Origin: Paracoccaceae bacterium
GTDB taxonomy: Bacteria; Pseudomonadota; Alphaproteobacteria; Rhodobacterales; Rhodobacteraceae
Length of the DNA stretch: 6,845 bases
NCBI GenBank assembly: GCA_007131945.1
Contig: SLPP01000133.1
Location: 1 to 6,845 of the forward strand
Reading direction: 5' to 3'
Part shown: positions 1-5,850 of the stretch, one piece after another
How positions within the stretch are numbered: the first letter of the stretch is position 1
Layout: each line of letters starts with the position of its first letter
Notes under the pieces: generated by a model
Database searches by the model: none
What the model was told of the DNA's origin: nothing
Seen by the model: the letters and a program-made list of their open reading frames with translations, nothing else
Program-made: the position numbers and the translations under genes

Positions 1-218
1 AGGTCAAAGCGCAGGATATTGTGCCCGATCACATGCTCGGCATCGGCGCAGAATGCCTCGAGCCGGTCCAGCGCCGGGCCGAGATCACCCTTCCCGTGCA
101 CCAGCGCCTCGCCGGCCTTGCACCTCACGGCGGCGAAGACGAAGAGGCGCGCCGTTCTGGGATCGACCTCCAGATCGAGAGACACGCATCGGTCGAGAAG
201 ATTGTGCAAGGAAGACAA
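1..218 (-). CDS. DEDD-type 3'-5' exonuclease-domain protein, N-terminal fragment (partial, cut by window edge)
   Basis: Only the first 60-70 residues are in the window; the gene runs leftward off the edge. The reverse-strand reading contains SLDLEVDP followed about 50 residues later by GHNILRFDL. These match the ExoI (DxE) and ExoII (hNxxxFD) motifs of DEDD 3'-5' exonucleases, which remove nucleotides using two metal ions. In bacteria such a domain at the extreme N-terminus can be fused to a RecQ-like helicase; that is a guess here because the rest is missing. The start is unresolved. TTG codons at 218 and 207-209 and GTG at 183-185 lie just ahead of the domain, with no convincing Shine-Dalgarno site. 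The frame stays open upstream to an ATG at 456-458, but that stretch looks non-coding: lower GC and no domain-like sequence. The gene is divergent from rfbC. Confidence 0.6.
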   Translation of the reverse strand, partial: MSSLHNLLDRCVSLDLEVDPRTARLFVFAAVRCKAGEALVHGKGDLGPALDRLEAFCADAEHVIGHNILRFD

Positions 219-241
219 CCGGTCGGGGCTCGCGTGGTTTT

Positions 242-274
242 TCTTCAGGTTACCATAGCAGTAATGTCTGAAGA
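242..274. repeat. Inverted repeat/possible hairpin upstream of the exonuclease-domain gene
   Basis: TCTTCAG (242-248) is repeated inverted as CTGAAGA (268-274), and inside it TTAC (250-253) pairs with GTAA (261-264), leaving a 7-base loop. It lies 24 bases or more upstream of the candidate starts of the minus-strand gene. It could fold in its 5' leader or be chance. No T-run follows on either strand, so it is not a terminator. Confidence 0.35.
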
Positions 275-378
275 GGAAGTGAGAAACCCCAATCCGTCCC
301 AGTCGATTTGCACGCGCCTTTGTTCCATGCCCGCCAGATTGCGCCGTGGCACACTGCAGCAGGGAGTGCACAGCAGAA

Positions 379-404
379 GGAAATGGCGACGCGTGGCCAT
401 TTCC
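379..404. repeat. 26-bp near-perfect palindrome, possible operator
   Basis: GGAAATGGC (379-387) pairs exactly with GCCATTTCC (396-404). The intervening 8 bases contain the self-complementary ACGCGT (389-394). The whole 26 bp is therefore palindromic apart from one G/G pair. It lies between the divergent exonuclease-domain gene and rfbC. Neither strand shows a following T-run, so a dyad operator or DNA-structure role fits better than a terminator. Function is inference. Confidence 0.5.
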
Positions 405-530
405 GCAAACCCGAACCATTGCGATGGCCGCGCACCTGCTGGCGCAGAGATCAATCATAAACTAACAAAGAACATGGACACCCGATCGAGAAAGATCACC
501 CAATTCGTGAAGCCGGATGTTTTCCATTCG

Positions 531-535
531 AAGGA
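531..535 (+). promoter_or_regulatory. Shine-Dalgarno site of rfbC
   Basis: AAGGA sits six bases before the ATG at 542. This fixes the rfbC start where the conserved protein begins. Confidence 0.75.
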
Positions 536-541
536 CTTGTC

Positions 542-1108
542 ATGATTTCAGTTGAACGGTGTGCACTTCCCGGCGTCCTCGTCCTGACGCCACGGCGCTT
601 CAGTGACGAGCGCGGCTTTTTCAGCGAGAGCTGGAACCGCCGGACGCTGGCGGCGGCGGGGGTGCATCTGCCGGACTTCGTGCAGGACAACCATTCGCTC
701 TCGCACGCGGCGGGCACGCTGCGGGGCCTGCACTACCAGGCGCCGCCGCATGCGCAGGGCAAGCTCGTGCGCTGCGGGCGGGGGCGGTTATTCGACGTGG
801 CGGTCGATGCGCGGCGCGGCTCGCCGAGCTACGGCGAGTGGTTCGGGATCGAGCTTTCCTTCGAGAACGGCCGCCAGCTCTGGGTGCCGGCGGGATTCCT
901 GCACGGCTTCGTCACCCGCGAGCCCGACACCGAGGCCGTCTACAAGTGCACCGACCACTACGCGCCCGAGGCGGATGGCGCCGTGCGCTGGGATTCGGTC
1001 GGCATCGACTGGGGGCTGACCGGCGATCCGATCCTGTCGGCGAAGGACGCCGCCGCCGTGCCGCTCGATGCGTTCGAGACGCCCTTCGTCTACGCGGACG
1101 GGGCGTGA
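542..1108 (+). CDS. rfbC: dTDP-4-dehydrorhamnose 3,5-epimerase (RmlC)
   Basis: A cytosolic cupin-fold enzyme that epimerises C3 and C5 of dTDP-4-keto-6-deoxyglucose, the third step to dTDP-L-rhamnose for lipopolysaccharide or exopolysaccharide. At 188 residues it has the usual family length. Family marks are visible: DERGFFSESW (22-31), QDNHSLS (48-54), TLRGLHYQ (59-66) with the catalytic base His64, WVPAGFLHGF (114-123), VYKCTDHY with the catalytic Tyr134 (133-140), and SAKD with the partner Asp169. The start has a good Shine-Dalgarno site. No rmlA, rmlB or rmlD lies in the window, so the other pathway steps must be elsewhere. The gene converges with yidD, with 31 bases between stops. All key residues are present, so it should be active. 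Confidence 0.95.
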   Translation: MISVERCALPGVLVLTPRRFSDERGFFSESWNRRTLAAAGVHLPDFVQDNHSLSHAAGTLRGLHYQAPPHAQGKLVRCGRGRLFDVAVDARRGSPSYGEWFGIELSFENGRQLWVPAGFLHGFVTREPDTEAVYKCTDHYAPEADGAVRWDSVGIDWGLTGDPILSAKDAAAVPLDAFETPFVYADGA

Positions 1109-1109
1109 C

Positions 1110-1127
1110 GCGCCTTGTCGCCGGCGC
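1110..1127. terminator. Weak hairpin between the convergent rfbC and yidD stops
   Basis: GCGCC (1110-1114) and GGCGC (1123-1127) can pair around an 8-base loop in the 31-base gap between the two converging stop codons. The stem is short and no T-run follows on either strand. It is at best a weak bidirectional terminator; listed because position fits. Confidence 0.25.
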
Positions 1128-1139
1128 ATCGGAAGCGGC

Positions 1140-1403
1140 CTATTCTTCCCGGCGCGCCCGCTTCGCGTCGTGCTCGGGATCGGCACCGGGGACCGGATCG
1201 TAGCCATGCCCGCCCCAGGGATGGCAGCGGGCGAGCCGACGCAGCGTCAGCCAGCCGCCCTTGATCCCGCCGTGCCGTTCCAGCGCCTCCAGCGCATAGG
1301 CCGAGCAGGTCGGCTGGAAGCGGCAGCCATGCCCGACCCAGGGGCTGAGGATCAGCCGGTAGGCGCGCACCGGCAGCGCCAGGAGATGGGCGAGCGGGCT
1401 CAT
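1140..1403 (-). CDS. yidD: Membrane protein insertion efficiency factor YidD
   Basis: A small membrane-associated protein that helps YidC-dependent insertion of inner-membrane proteins; its mechanism is poorly defined. The 87 residues are close to family length. They show an amphipathic N-terminus (residues 5-20) and the signature [16 protein letters not shown] (26-41), then GGW (49-51), [14 protein letters not shown] (59-72) and a charged tail. The three family cysteines are at 27, 33 and 60. The ATG overlaps the rnpA stop in an ATGA arrangement (1400-1403), so translation is probably coupled. In many bacteria yidC comes next; here the convergent rfbC follows. Confidence 0.95.
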   Translation of the reverse strand: MSPLAHLLALPVRAYRLILSPWVGHGCRFQPTCSAYALEALERHGGIKGGWLTLRRLARCHPWGGHGYDPVPGADPEHDAKRARREE

Positions 1404-1792
1404 CGCCGCGGCGCGCGCGGCGCGTGGATCGCCGCCAGCGCCCGCTCCAGATCCTCGCGCAGCGCGGCGAAGTCGCGCTCGACCGTGGCGCCGGGCCGGG
1501 CGACCAGCACGTAGTCCCAGCCCGCATGCCCCGACCCGGGCAGGATCTCGCGCGCCAGCGCCCGCAGCCGCCGCTTGGCGCGGTTGCGCGCCACCGCGTT
1601 GCCGATCTTCTTCGAGGCGGTGAACCCGACGCGGATGCCCTCGCCATCCTCCCCGGGCGCGCGGCGGCGGGCCTGCAGCAGAAAGCCCGCCATCGGCTGA
1701 CGGCGGGCGCGGGCGGCGGCGAGGAAATCGGCGCGCCGCTTCAGCGTCTGCAGGCCCGTCGCCGGCGCGGCATCGCAGCCCGGCACCGGCAT
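1400..1792 (-). CDS. rnpA: Ribonuclease P protein component
   Basis: Protein subunit of RNase P; it binds the catalytic RNA and helps it cut 5' leaders from pre-tRNAs. From the ATG at 1790-1792 it has 130 residues. Family features are the opening [11 protein letters not shown] (16-26), the central strand [20 protein letters not shown] (56-75) containing the RNR motif (69-71) that contacts the RNA, and the C-terminal helix. The start is not certain. A GTG lies one codon earlier (1795), and the frame is open to an ATG at 1855, inside rpmH. The short start is preferred because conserved sequence begins just after it and a modest GGGCGG sits close upstream. It lies 22 bases after rpmH and overlaps yidD by 4 bases. 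Confidence 0.93.
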   Translation of the reverse strand: MPVPGCDAAPATGLQTLKRRADFLAAARARRQPMAGFLLQARRRAPGEDGEGIRVGFTASKKIGNAVARNRAKRRLRALAREILPGSGHAGWDYVLVARPGATVERDFAALREDLERALAAIHAPRAPRR

Positions 1793-1814
1793 CACCGCCC
1801 GAGCGCCGATCGGA

Positions 1815-1949
1815 TCAGGCCGACAGCTTCCCGCGGCCCTTGGCGCGGCGGGCATTGATGATCTTGCGCCCGGCCTTGGTCGACATGCGGGCGCGGAATC
1901 CGTGCCGCGACTTGCGGACCCTGTTGGAGGGCTGAAAGGTGCGTTTCAT
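1815..1949 (-). CDS. rpmH: 50S ribosomal protein L34
   Basis: A 44-residue, very basic protein of the large ribosomal subunit. [20 protein letters not shown] at the N-terminus and the following [16 protein letters not shown] block are diagnostic; the C-terminus KLSA is also typical of alphaproteobacterial L34. The ATG at 1947-1949 is chosen over an in-frame upstream ATG at 2060. L34 always begins MKRT, and AAGGA lies eight bases before it (minus strand, 1958-1962). It is first in the rpmH-rnpA-yidD operon, which pairs ribosome, tRNA-processing and membrane-insertion functions. Arg10 is a small departure from the more usual hydrophobic residue there. Confidence 0.97.
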   Translation of the reverse strand: MKRTFQPSNRVRKSRHGFRARMSTKAGRKIINARRAKGRGKLSA

Positions 1950-2031
1950 CGCCGTCGTCCTTGCTCTCGCCGGCGCCGCGCCCGCGCAACCGCGCGGCCC
2001 GCCTGCGCCGACCGTGAATCCCGAAGCCCGG

Positions 2032-2060
2032 CTGATAGCCAAGCCCGCGCGCCGAGTCAA
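2032..2060 (-). promoter_or_regulatory. Probable housekeeping sigma promoter of rpmH-rnpA-yidD
   Basis: On the minus strand TTGACT (2055-2060) lies exactly 17 bp before TATCAG (2032-2037). The -35 fits the alphaproteobacterial housekeeping consensus well and the -10 moderately. Predicted transcription start is near 2025, giving a leader of about 75 bases before the rpmH ATG. A GANTC motif overlaps the -35 (2054-2058) and another lies just past the predicted start (2016-2020). GANTC is the target of the CcrM methylase in alphaproteobacteria. Confidence 0.65.
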
Positions 2061-2178
2061 CGCATCCCCCGCCCGCGCGGCAATATTTCAGCACGGCCAC
2101 ATTGGCGTGAGAGCGCCGCTTTTCCCGTGACCCTTTGCCCCTGCACACCAATACAACCGCATGCTAGGCTCGAGCCGC

Positions 2179-2184
2179 GAGGAA
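2179..2184 (+). promoter_or_regulatory. Shine-Dalgarno site deciding the VTT gene start
   Basis: GAGGAA lies three bases before the ATG at 2188. The in-frame ATG at 2161 has no such site and would add nine non-conserved residues, so 2188 is taken as the start. The spacing is slightly short. Confidence 0.6.
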
Positions 2185-2187
2185 CCC

Positions 2188-2901
2188 ATGCCGTTGCCCG
2201 TGAAATACGCGCTCTACCGCCGCCTGCCGCTCGTCCTTCTGGTCGTGGCGACGCTCTTCGCCGCGGTCTTCCTGCGCGACCAGATCAATTTCGAGACCCT
2301 GCGCGAACACCGCGAGGCGCTGCTCGCCTTCCGCGACCGGTACTATGTCTGGACGATGCTCGCCTTCGTGCTGGCCTATCTGTCGATCATCCTCCTGTCG
2401 CTGCCCGCGGCGGTGATGGCGACGATGACCGGCGGGTTCCTCTTCGGGCTCTTTCCCGGCATGTTCCTCAATCTCTTCACCGCCACGACCGGCGCGATCC
2501 TGATCTTCCTGGCGATCCGGCTGGGGCTGGGCGACGGGTTGCGCCGACGGATCGACGCCAGCGACGGGCGCGTGCGCGCGGTCGCCGACGCGCTGAGGGA
2601 AAACGAGGTCCCGGTGCTGATCGCCATGCGGCTGATGCCGATCCTGCCCTTCTTCATGGTCAACCTCCTGGCCGCGCTCTTCGGCGTCTCCCCCTTCCGC
2701 TTCGCCTGGACCACCTTCGTCGGCATCATCCCCGGCGGCTTCGTCTACACCTGGGTCGGCGTCGGGCTGGGCGAGGTCTTCGCCCGCGACCAGACGCCGG
2801 ATGTCGGCATCATCTTCGAGCCGCATATCCTCGGCCCGCTCCTCGGGCTGACAATCCTCGCGCTGCTGCCCATCGTCCTGCGCCCCTATCTGCGAACCTG
2901 A
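2188..2901 (+). CDS. TVP38/TMEM64 family (VTT domain, DedA superfamily) inner-membrane protein
   Basis: A 237-residue polytopic membrane protein. Hydrophobic segments lie roughly at 13-29, 55-80, 84-112, 142-166, 174-195 and 214-231. Family marks are the glycine-rich TGGFLFGLFPG (81-91), the re-entrant-loop motif RLMPILPFFMVN (148-159), and GIIPGGFVYTWVG (179-191). VTT proteins are related to DedA and to eukaryotic lipid scramblases such as TMEM41B and VMP1. Lipid transport or membrane homeostasis is therefore plausible, but no substrate is known for this branch. It is the first gene of an operon, ending three bases before the disulfide oxidoreductase. Such pairing, and even fusion, of VTT domains with this flavoprotein family has been noted in other bacteria, which suggests a shared membrane-redox task (inference). 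Confidence 0.88.
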   Translation: MPLPVKYALYRRLPLVLLVVATLFAAVFLRDQINFETLREHREALLAFRDRYYVWTMLAFVLAYLSIILLSLPAAVMATMTGGFLFGLFPGMFLNLFTATTGAILIFLAIRLGLGDGLRRRIDASDGRVRAVADALRENEVPVLIAMRLMPILPFFMVNLLAALFGVSPFRFAWTTFVGIIPGGFVYTWVGVGLGEVFARDQTPDVGIIFEPHILGPLLGLTILALLPIVLRPYLRT

Positions 2902-2904
2902 GCG

Positions 2905-4323
2905 ATGGAGCGGATCGAGACCGACATCTGCGTGATCGGCGCGGGCTCGGGCGGGCTGAGCGTGGCGGCCGGCGCGGTGCAGATGGGCGCGCGCGTCGTG
3001 CTGATCGAGGGCCACCGGATGGGCGGCGACTGCCTCAACTACGGCTGCGTGCCCTCGAAGGCGCTGCTCGCCGCCGGCAAGGCGGCGCAGGCGCACCGGC
3101 GGGGGGCGGGCTTCGGCGTCGCGCCGGGCCGCCCCGAGATCGACTTCGCCGCCGCCATGGACCATGTCCGCGCCACCATCGCCGCGATCGAGCCGCATGA
3201 CAGCGAGGAACGCTTCACCGGCCTCGGCGTGCGCGTGATCCGCGACTGGGCGCATTTCACCGGCCCCGACACGGTCGAGACCGGCGCCCACCGCATCCGC
3301 GCCCGGCGCTTCGTCGTCGCCACCGGCTCCGCGCCGATGGTGCCGCCGATCCCCGGGCTCGACACGGTGCCCTACCTGACCAACGAGACGATCTTCGCGG
3401 CCCGCGACTGCCCGCGGCAGCTTCTGATCATCGGCGGCGGGCCGATCGGGCTCGAGATGGCGCAGGCGCATCGCCGGCTGGGCGCGCGGGTGACGGTGAT
3501 CGAGGCGGCGACCGCGCTCAACCGCGAGGATCCCGAGGCCGCGGCGCTGGTCCTCGCCGCGCTGCGCGGCGAGGGGATCGAGATCATCGAGGGCACGACG
3601 GTCGAGCGCGTGCGCGGCCGCGCCGGCGCCATCGAGGTCGAGGTCAGGGGCGGCACCGTCTTTCCCGGCACGGATCTGCTGCTCGCCGTCGGCCGCGTGC
3701 CGAATCTCGACCGGCTGGACCTCGACGCCGCCGGCATCCGCCACACGCGCGCCGGGATCACGGTCGATGCGCGGCTGCGCACGTCGAACCGGCGCGTCCA
3801 TGCGATCGGCGACGTCGCCGGGCAGGGGCAGTTCACCCATCTCGCCGGCTATCACGCGGGCGTGGTGATCCGCTCGATCCTCTTCGGTCTGCCGGCGAAG
3901 GCGCGCCACGACCATATCCCCCGCGTCACCTATACCGAGCCCGAACTCGCCCAGATCGGCCTGACCGAGGCCGAGGCGCGAAAGGCGCACGGGGCCGCGC
4001 TGCAACTGATCCGGCTCGGCTTCGACGCCAATGACCGCGCCCTGGCCGAGCTGCGGACCGACGGTCTGATCAAGCTCATGGTGCATCGCGGCCGCCCGGT
4101 CGGCGTCACCATCGCCGGCTCTGGCGCGGGCGAGATGATCGCGCCCTGGGCGCTGATGCTGGCCAACCGGATGAAGCTCGGCGCGCTTGCCGGCACGGTT
4201 CTGCCCTATCCGACGATGTCGGAGCTGTCGAAACGCGCCGCAGGAGCCTATTTTTCGCCCAAACTCTTTGATAATCCTTGGGTCAAACGGGTCGTGCGCG
4301 CGGTGCAGAAGGTGCTGCCCTGA
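2905..4323 (+). CDS. FAD-dependent pyridine nucleotide-disulfide oxidoreductase (dihydrolipoamide dehydrogenase/mercuric reductase-like)
   Basis: A 472-residue two-nucleotide-binding flavoenzyme predicted to pass electrons from NAD(P)H through FAD to an active-site disulfide. It has the FAD-binding GAGSGG (12-17), redox-active GGDCLNYGCVPSK (40-52) with Cys43 and Cys48, a second Rossmann motif GGGPIG (177-182) ending in Glu200, which favours NADH, FAD motif HAIGDVAG with Asp303, and the C-terminal dimerisation domain. That domain carries LPYPTMSE (433-440): Tyr435 occupies the position of the catalytic His of dihydrolipoamide dehydrogenase and glutathione reductase, while Glu440 is kept. There is no N-terminal metal-binding domain and no C-terminal Cys pair, so true mercuric reductase is unlikely. 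No lipoyl-enzyme complex genes are near. The natural disulfide substrate is unknown. The start, three bases after the VTT stop, suggests translational coupling. Confidence 0.9.
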   Translation: MERIETDICVIGAGSGGLSVAAGAVQMGARVVLIEGHRMGGDCLNYGCVPSKALLAAGKAAQAHRRGAGFGVAPGRPEIDFAAAMDHVRATIAAIEPHDSEERFTGLGVRVIRDWAHFTGPDTVETGAHRIRARRFVVATGSAPMVPPIPGLDTVPYLTNETIFAARDCPRQLLIIGGGPIGLEMAQAHRRLGARVTVIEAATALNREDPEAAALVLAALRGEGIEIIEGTTVERVRGRAGAIEVEVRGGTVFPGTDLLLAVGRVPNLDRLDLDAAGIRHTRAGITVDARLRTSNRRVHAIGDVAGQGQFTHLAGYHAGVVIRSILFGLPAKARHDHIPRVTYTEPELAQIGLTEAEARKAHGAALQLIRLGFDANDRALAELRTDGLIKLMVHRGRPVGVTIAGSGAGEMIAPWALMLANRMKLGALAGTVLPYPTMSELSKRAAGAYFSPKLFDNPWVKRVVRAVQKVLP

Positions 4324-4334
4324 CGGCCCGGATC

Positions 4335-4338
4335 AGGA
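4335..4338 (+). promoter_or_regulatory. Shine-Dalgarno site deciding the histidine kinase start
   Basis: AGGA stands six bases before the ATG at 4345. A TTG two codons earlier (4339) directly abuts this site and cannot use it, so the ATG is preferred. Confidence 0.7.
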
Positions 4339-4344
4339 TTGAGC

Positions 4345-5730
4345 ATGTTCTTTCGCACGCTGTCAGGCCGGTTTCTCATGCTGACGATCATCTTCGTCAT
4401 GCTGGCCGAGGTGTTCATCTTCCTGCCCTCGGTGGCGCGGTTCCGCGAGGATTTCCTGCTCTCGCGGCTGGAACGCGCGCAGATCGCCTCGCTGGCGCTG
4501 CTCGCCTCGGATGGTGCGATCAGCGACCAGCTGGAGGCGGAACTTCTGGAAAATGCGGGCGTCTTCAACGTCGTGCTGCGCCGCGACGAGCTGCGCGAGC
4601 TCGCGCTCTCCTCGCCGGTGCCGGGGCCGATCTGGGCCACCTACGACATGCGCGAGGCCTCGGCCTATGCGCTGATGCGCGATGCGCTCGACGTCATGAT
4701 CCGGCCCGAGAACCGCGTGATCCGTGTCATCGGCCAGCCGGTGCAGGAGGCGGGGCTGCTGATCGAGGTGACGATGGAGACCGCACCCCTGCGCCGCGAA
4801 CTCCTCGATTACGCGCTGCGCATCCTCTATCTCTCGCTGATCATCTCGCTTTCGGTCGCGACGCTGCTGTTTCTGTCCGTGCAGCGGCTGATCGTGGGGC
4901 CGATCCGGCGCGTGATCAAGTCGATGTCCGACTATGCCCAGGCGCCCGAGGATGCGCGTCGCATCATCGCCCCCTCGGCCAGCGTCACCGAACTGCGCGA
5001 GGCCGAGGAGACGCTGGCGAAACTGCAGACCGACCTGACCGGCGCGCTGCGGCAGAAGGAGCGGCTGGCGCAACTCGGCGGGGCGGTGGCCCGCATCAGC
5101 CACGACCTGCGCAACATCCTGTCCACGGCGACGCTGGTCGCCGACCGGATCGAGGCGTCCTCCGACCCGGCGGTGACGCGTGCGGCGCCGAAGCTCGTCG
5201 GCGCGCTGTCGCGCGCGGTCAACCTGTGCGAGAGCACGCTCGCCTTCGGCAAGGCCGAGGAGCCGCCGCCCAGGCTGACGCAATTCGCGCTGCGCCCGCT
5301 GGTGCAGGAGGTCGTCGATTCCGAGGCGCTGGCCGCCGGCGAAGACAGCAAGGCCGAGTTCGTGCTCGACATCCCGCCCTCGCTGACCCTGCGCGCCGAT
5401 CCCGAGCAGCTCTTCCGCGTGCTCGCCAACCTGGTGCGCAACGCCCGGCAGGCGATCGAGGCGACGGGCGATTCCGGTATGGTCGAGATCGCGGCGAGCG
5501 CGCAGGACGACGCCGTGGTCATTCGCGTCATCGATACCGGCCCCGGCCTGCCGCCACGGGCGCGCGAGAACCTCTTCGCCGCCTTCCATGGCGGGGCGCG
5601 CAAGGGGGGCACCGGGCTCGGGCTGGTGATCGCGGCCGAACTCGTGCGCGGCCACGGCGGCCGGCTGGAACTGATGCGCAGCGATCTGAACGGCACCGAG
5701 TTCCGGATTGTCCTGCCGCAGCGCGTCTGA
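4345..5730 (+). CDS. Membrane sensor histidine kinase with HAMP domain
   Basis: A 461-residue two-component sensor kinase. From the N-terminus: a membrane segment (about 10-28), a periplasmic sensor region of about 125 residues (30-157) with no recognised fold, a second membrane segment (158-180), a HAMP linker with its conserved Pro186 (181-233), and a coiled coil running into the HisKA domain with ISHDLRN, phospho-acceptor His253. The ATPase domain has N-box NLVRNA (Asn366), D-box DTGPGLP (397-403) and G-box KGGTGLGL (420-427). All catalytic motifs are intact. It begins 21 bases after the oxidoreductase and is the last gene of that operon. No response regulator lies next to it, so its partner is unknown. 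Co-transcription suggests it senses a membrane or redox state linked to the two upstream products (inference). Confidence 0.92.
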   Translation: MFFRTLSGRFLMLTIIFVMLAEVFIFLPSVARFREDFLLSRLERAQIASLALLASDGAISDQLEAELLENAGVFNVVLRRDELRELALSSPVPGPIWATYDMREASAYALMRDALDVMIRPENRVIRVIGQPVQEAGLLIEVTMETAPLRRELLDYALRILYLSLIISLSVATLLFLSVQRLIVGPIRRVIKSMSDYAQAPEDARRIIAPSASVTELREAEETLAKLQTDLTGALRQKERLAQLGGAVARISHDLRNILSTATLVADRIEASSDPAVTRAAPKLVGALSRAVNLCESTLAFGKAEEPPPRLTQFALRPLVQEVVDSEALAAGEDSKAEFVLDIPPSLTLRADPEQLFRVLANLVRNARQAIEATGDSGMVEIAASAQDDAVVIRVIDTGPGLPPRARENLFAAFHGGARKGGTGLGLVIAAELVRGHGGRLELMRSDLNGTEFRIVLPQRV

Positions 5731-5823
5731 ACCCCGCCCCGAACCTGCGCCGCGCCGCCCGCGCCGCCGGACCGTTCCGGTGCCCCGGCCGAAAGTTTCG
5801 TTGTGGTTAACGGCGGCGTTTAG

Positions 5824-5837
5824 TTGATTTTAATCAA
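5824..5837. promoter_or_regulatory. Perfect FNR/FixK-family binding box (TTGAT-N4-ATCAA)
   Basis: TTGATTTTAATCAA is an exact match to the palindromic consensus bound by Fnr, FnrL and FixK, the oxygen-responsive regulators of alphaproteobacteria. It is in an AT-rich patch (5815-5845) between the converging 3' ends of the kinase gene and oxyR, so it is not upstream of an annotated gene. A -10-like TAAAAT read leftward overlaps it (5827-5832), with TGGACC 18 bp upstream (5851-5856); a rightward TTAACG/TTTAAT pair (5807-5812 and 5829-5834) is weaker. The match is certain; its function is not. Confidence 0.55.
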
Positions 5838-5850
5838 TGATTTGCGGAAA

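Larger units (their letters stand above)
219..541. other. Divergent intergenic region between exonuclease-domain gene and rfbC
   Basis: About 320 bases without a convincing gene, visibly richer in A and T than the surrounding genes, especially 445-540. It must hold the promoters of two divergent genes. No textbook promoter stands out; the best -10-like hexamer is TATGAT read on the minus strand (454-459), without a good -35. Two inverted repeats lie here (242-274 and 379-404) and are listed separately. Short reading frames present have no recognisable domain and unconvincing composition. Confidence 0.7.

Noticed and set aside
21..545. 174-residue plus-strand frame at the left edge
   Set aside because: Antisense to the exonuclease-motif reading and then through intergenic DNA; composition changes midway and no domain is seen.
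1950..2187. Riboswitch or tRNA in the rpmH/VTT divergent region
   Set aside because: No conserved riboswitch core, cloverleaf or strong nested stems were seen; only the rpmH promoter could be supported. No convincing promoter for the VTT operon was found either.
1902..3200. 432-residue plus-strand frame starting inside rpmH
   Set aside because: Arg/Ala/Pro-rich shadow overlapping the VTT gene in another frame, with no recognisable motif.
2164..4086. 640-residue minus-strand open frame across the VTT and oxidoreductase genes
   Set aside because: It is antisense to two clearly recognised genes, has Asp/Arg/His-rich low-complexity sequence typical of shadow frames in GC-rich DNA, and shows no domain.
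2905..4323. Annotation as mercuric reductase (merA)
   Set aside because: The metal-binding N-terminal domain and C-terminal cysteine pair are absent, and no mer genes are near.
4339..4344. TTG start for the histidine kinase
   Set aside because: It abuts the AGGA ribosome site directly, while the ATG at 4345 has ideal spacing.
5767..5780. Hairpin CCGGA-CCGT-TCCGG after the kinase stop as a terminator
   Set aside because: Only a 5-bp stem, no T-run, in a CG-rich stretch where such pairings arise by chance.
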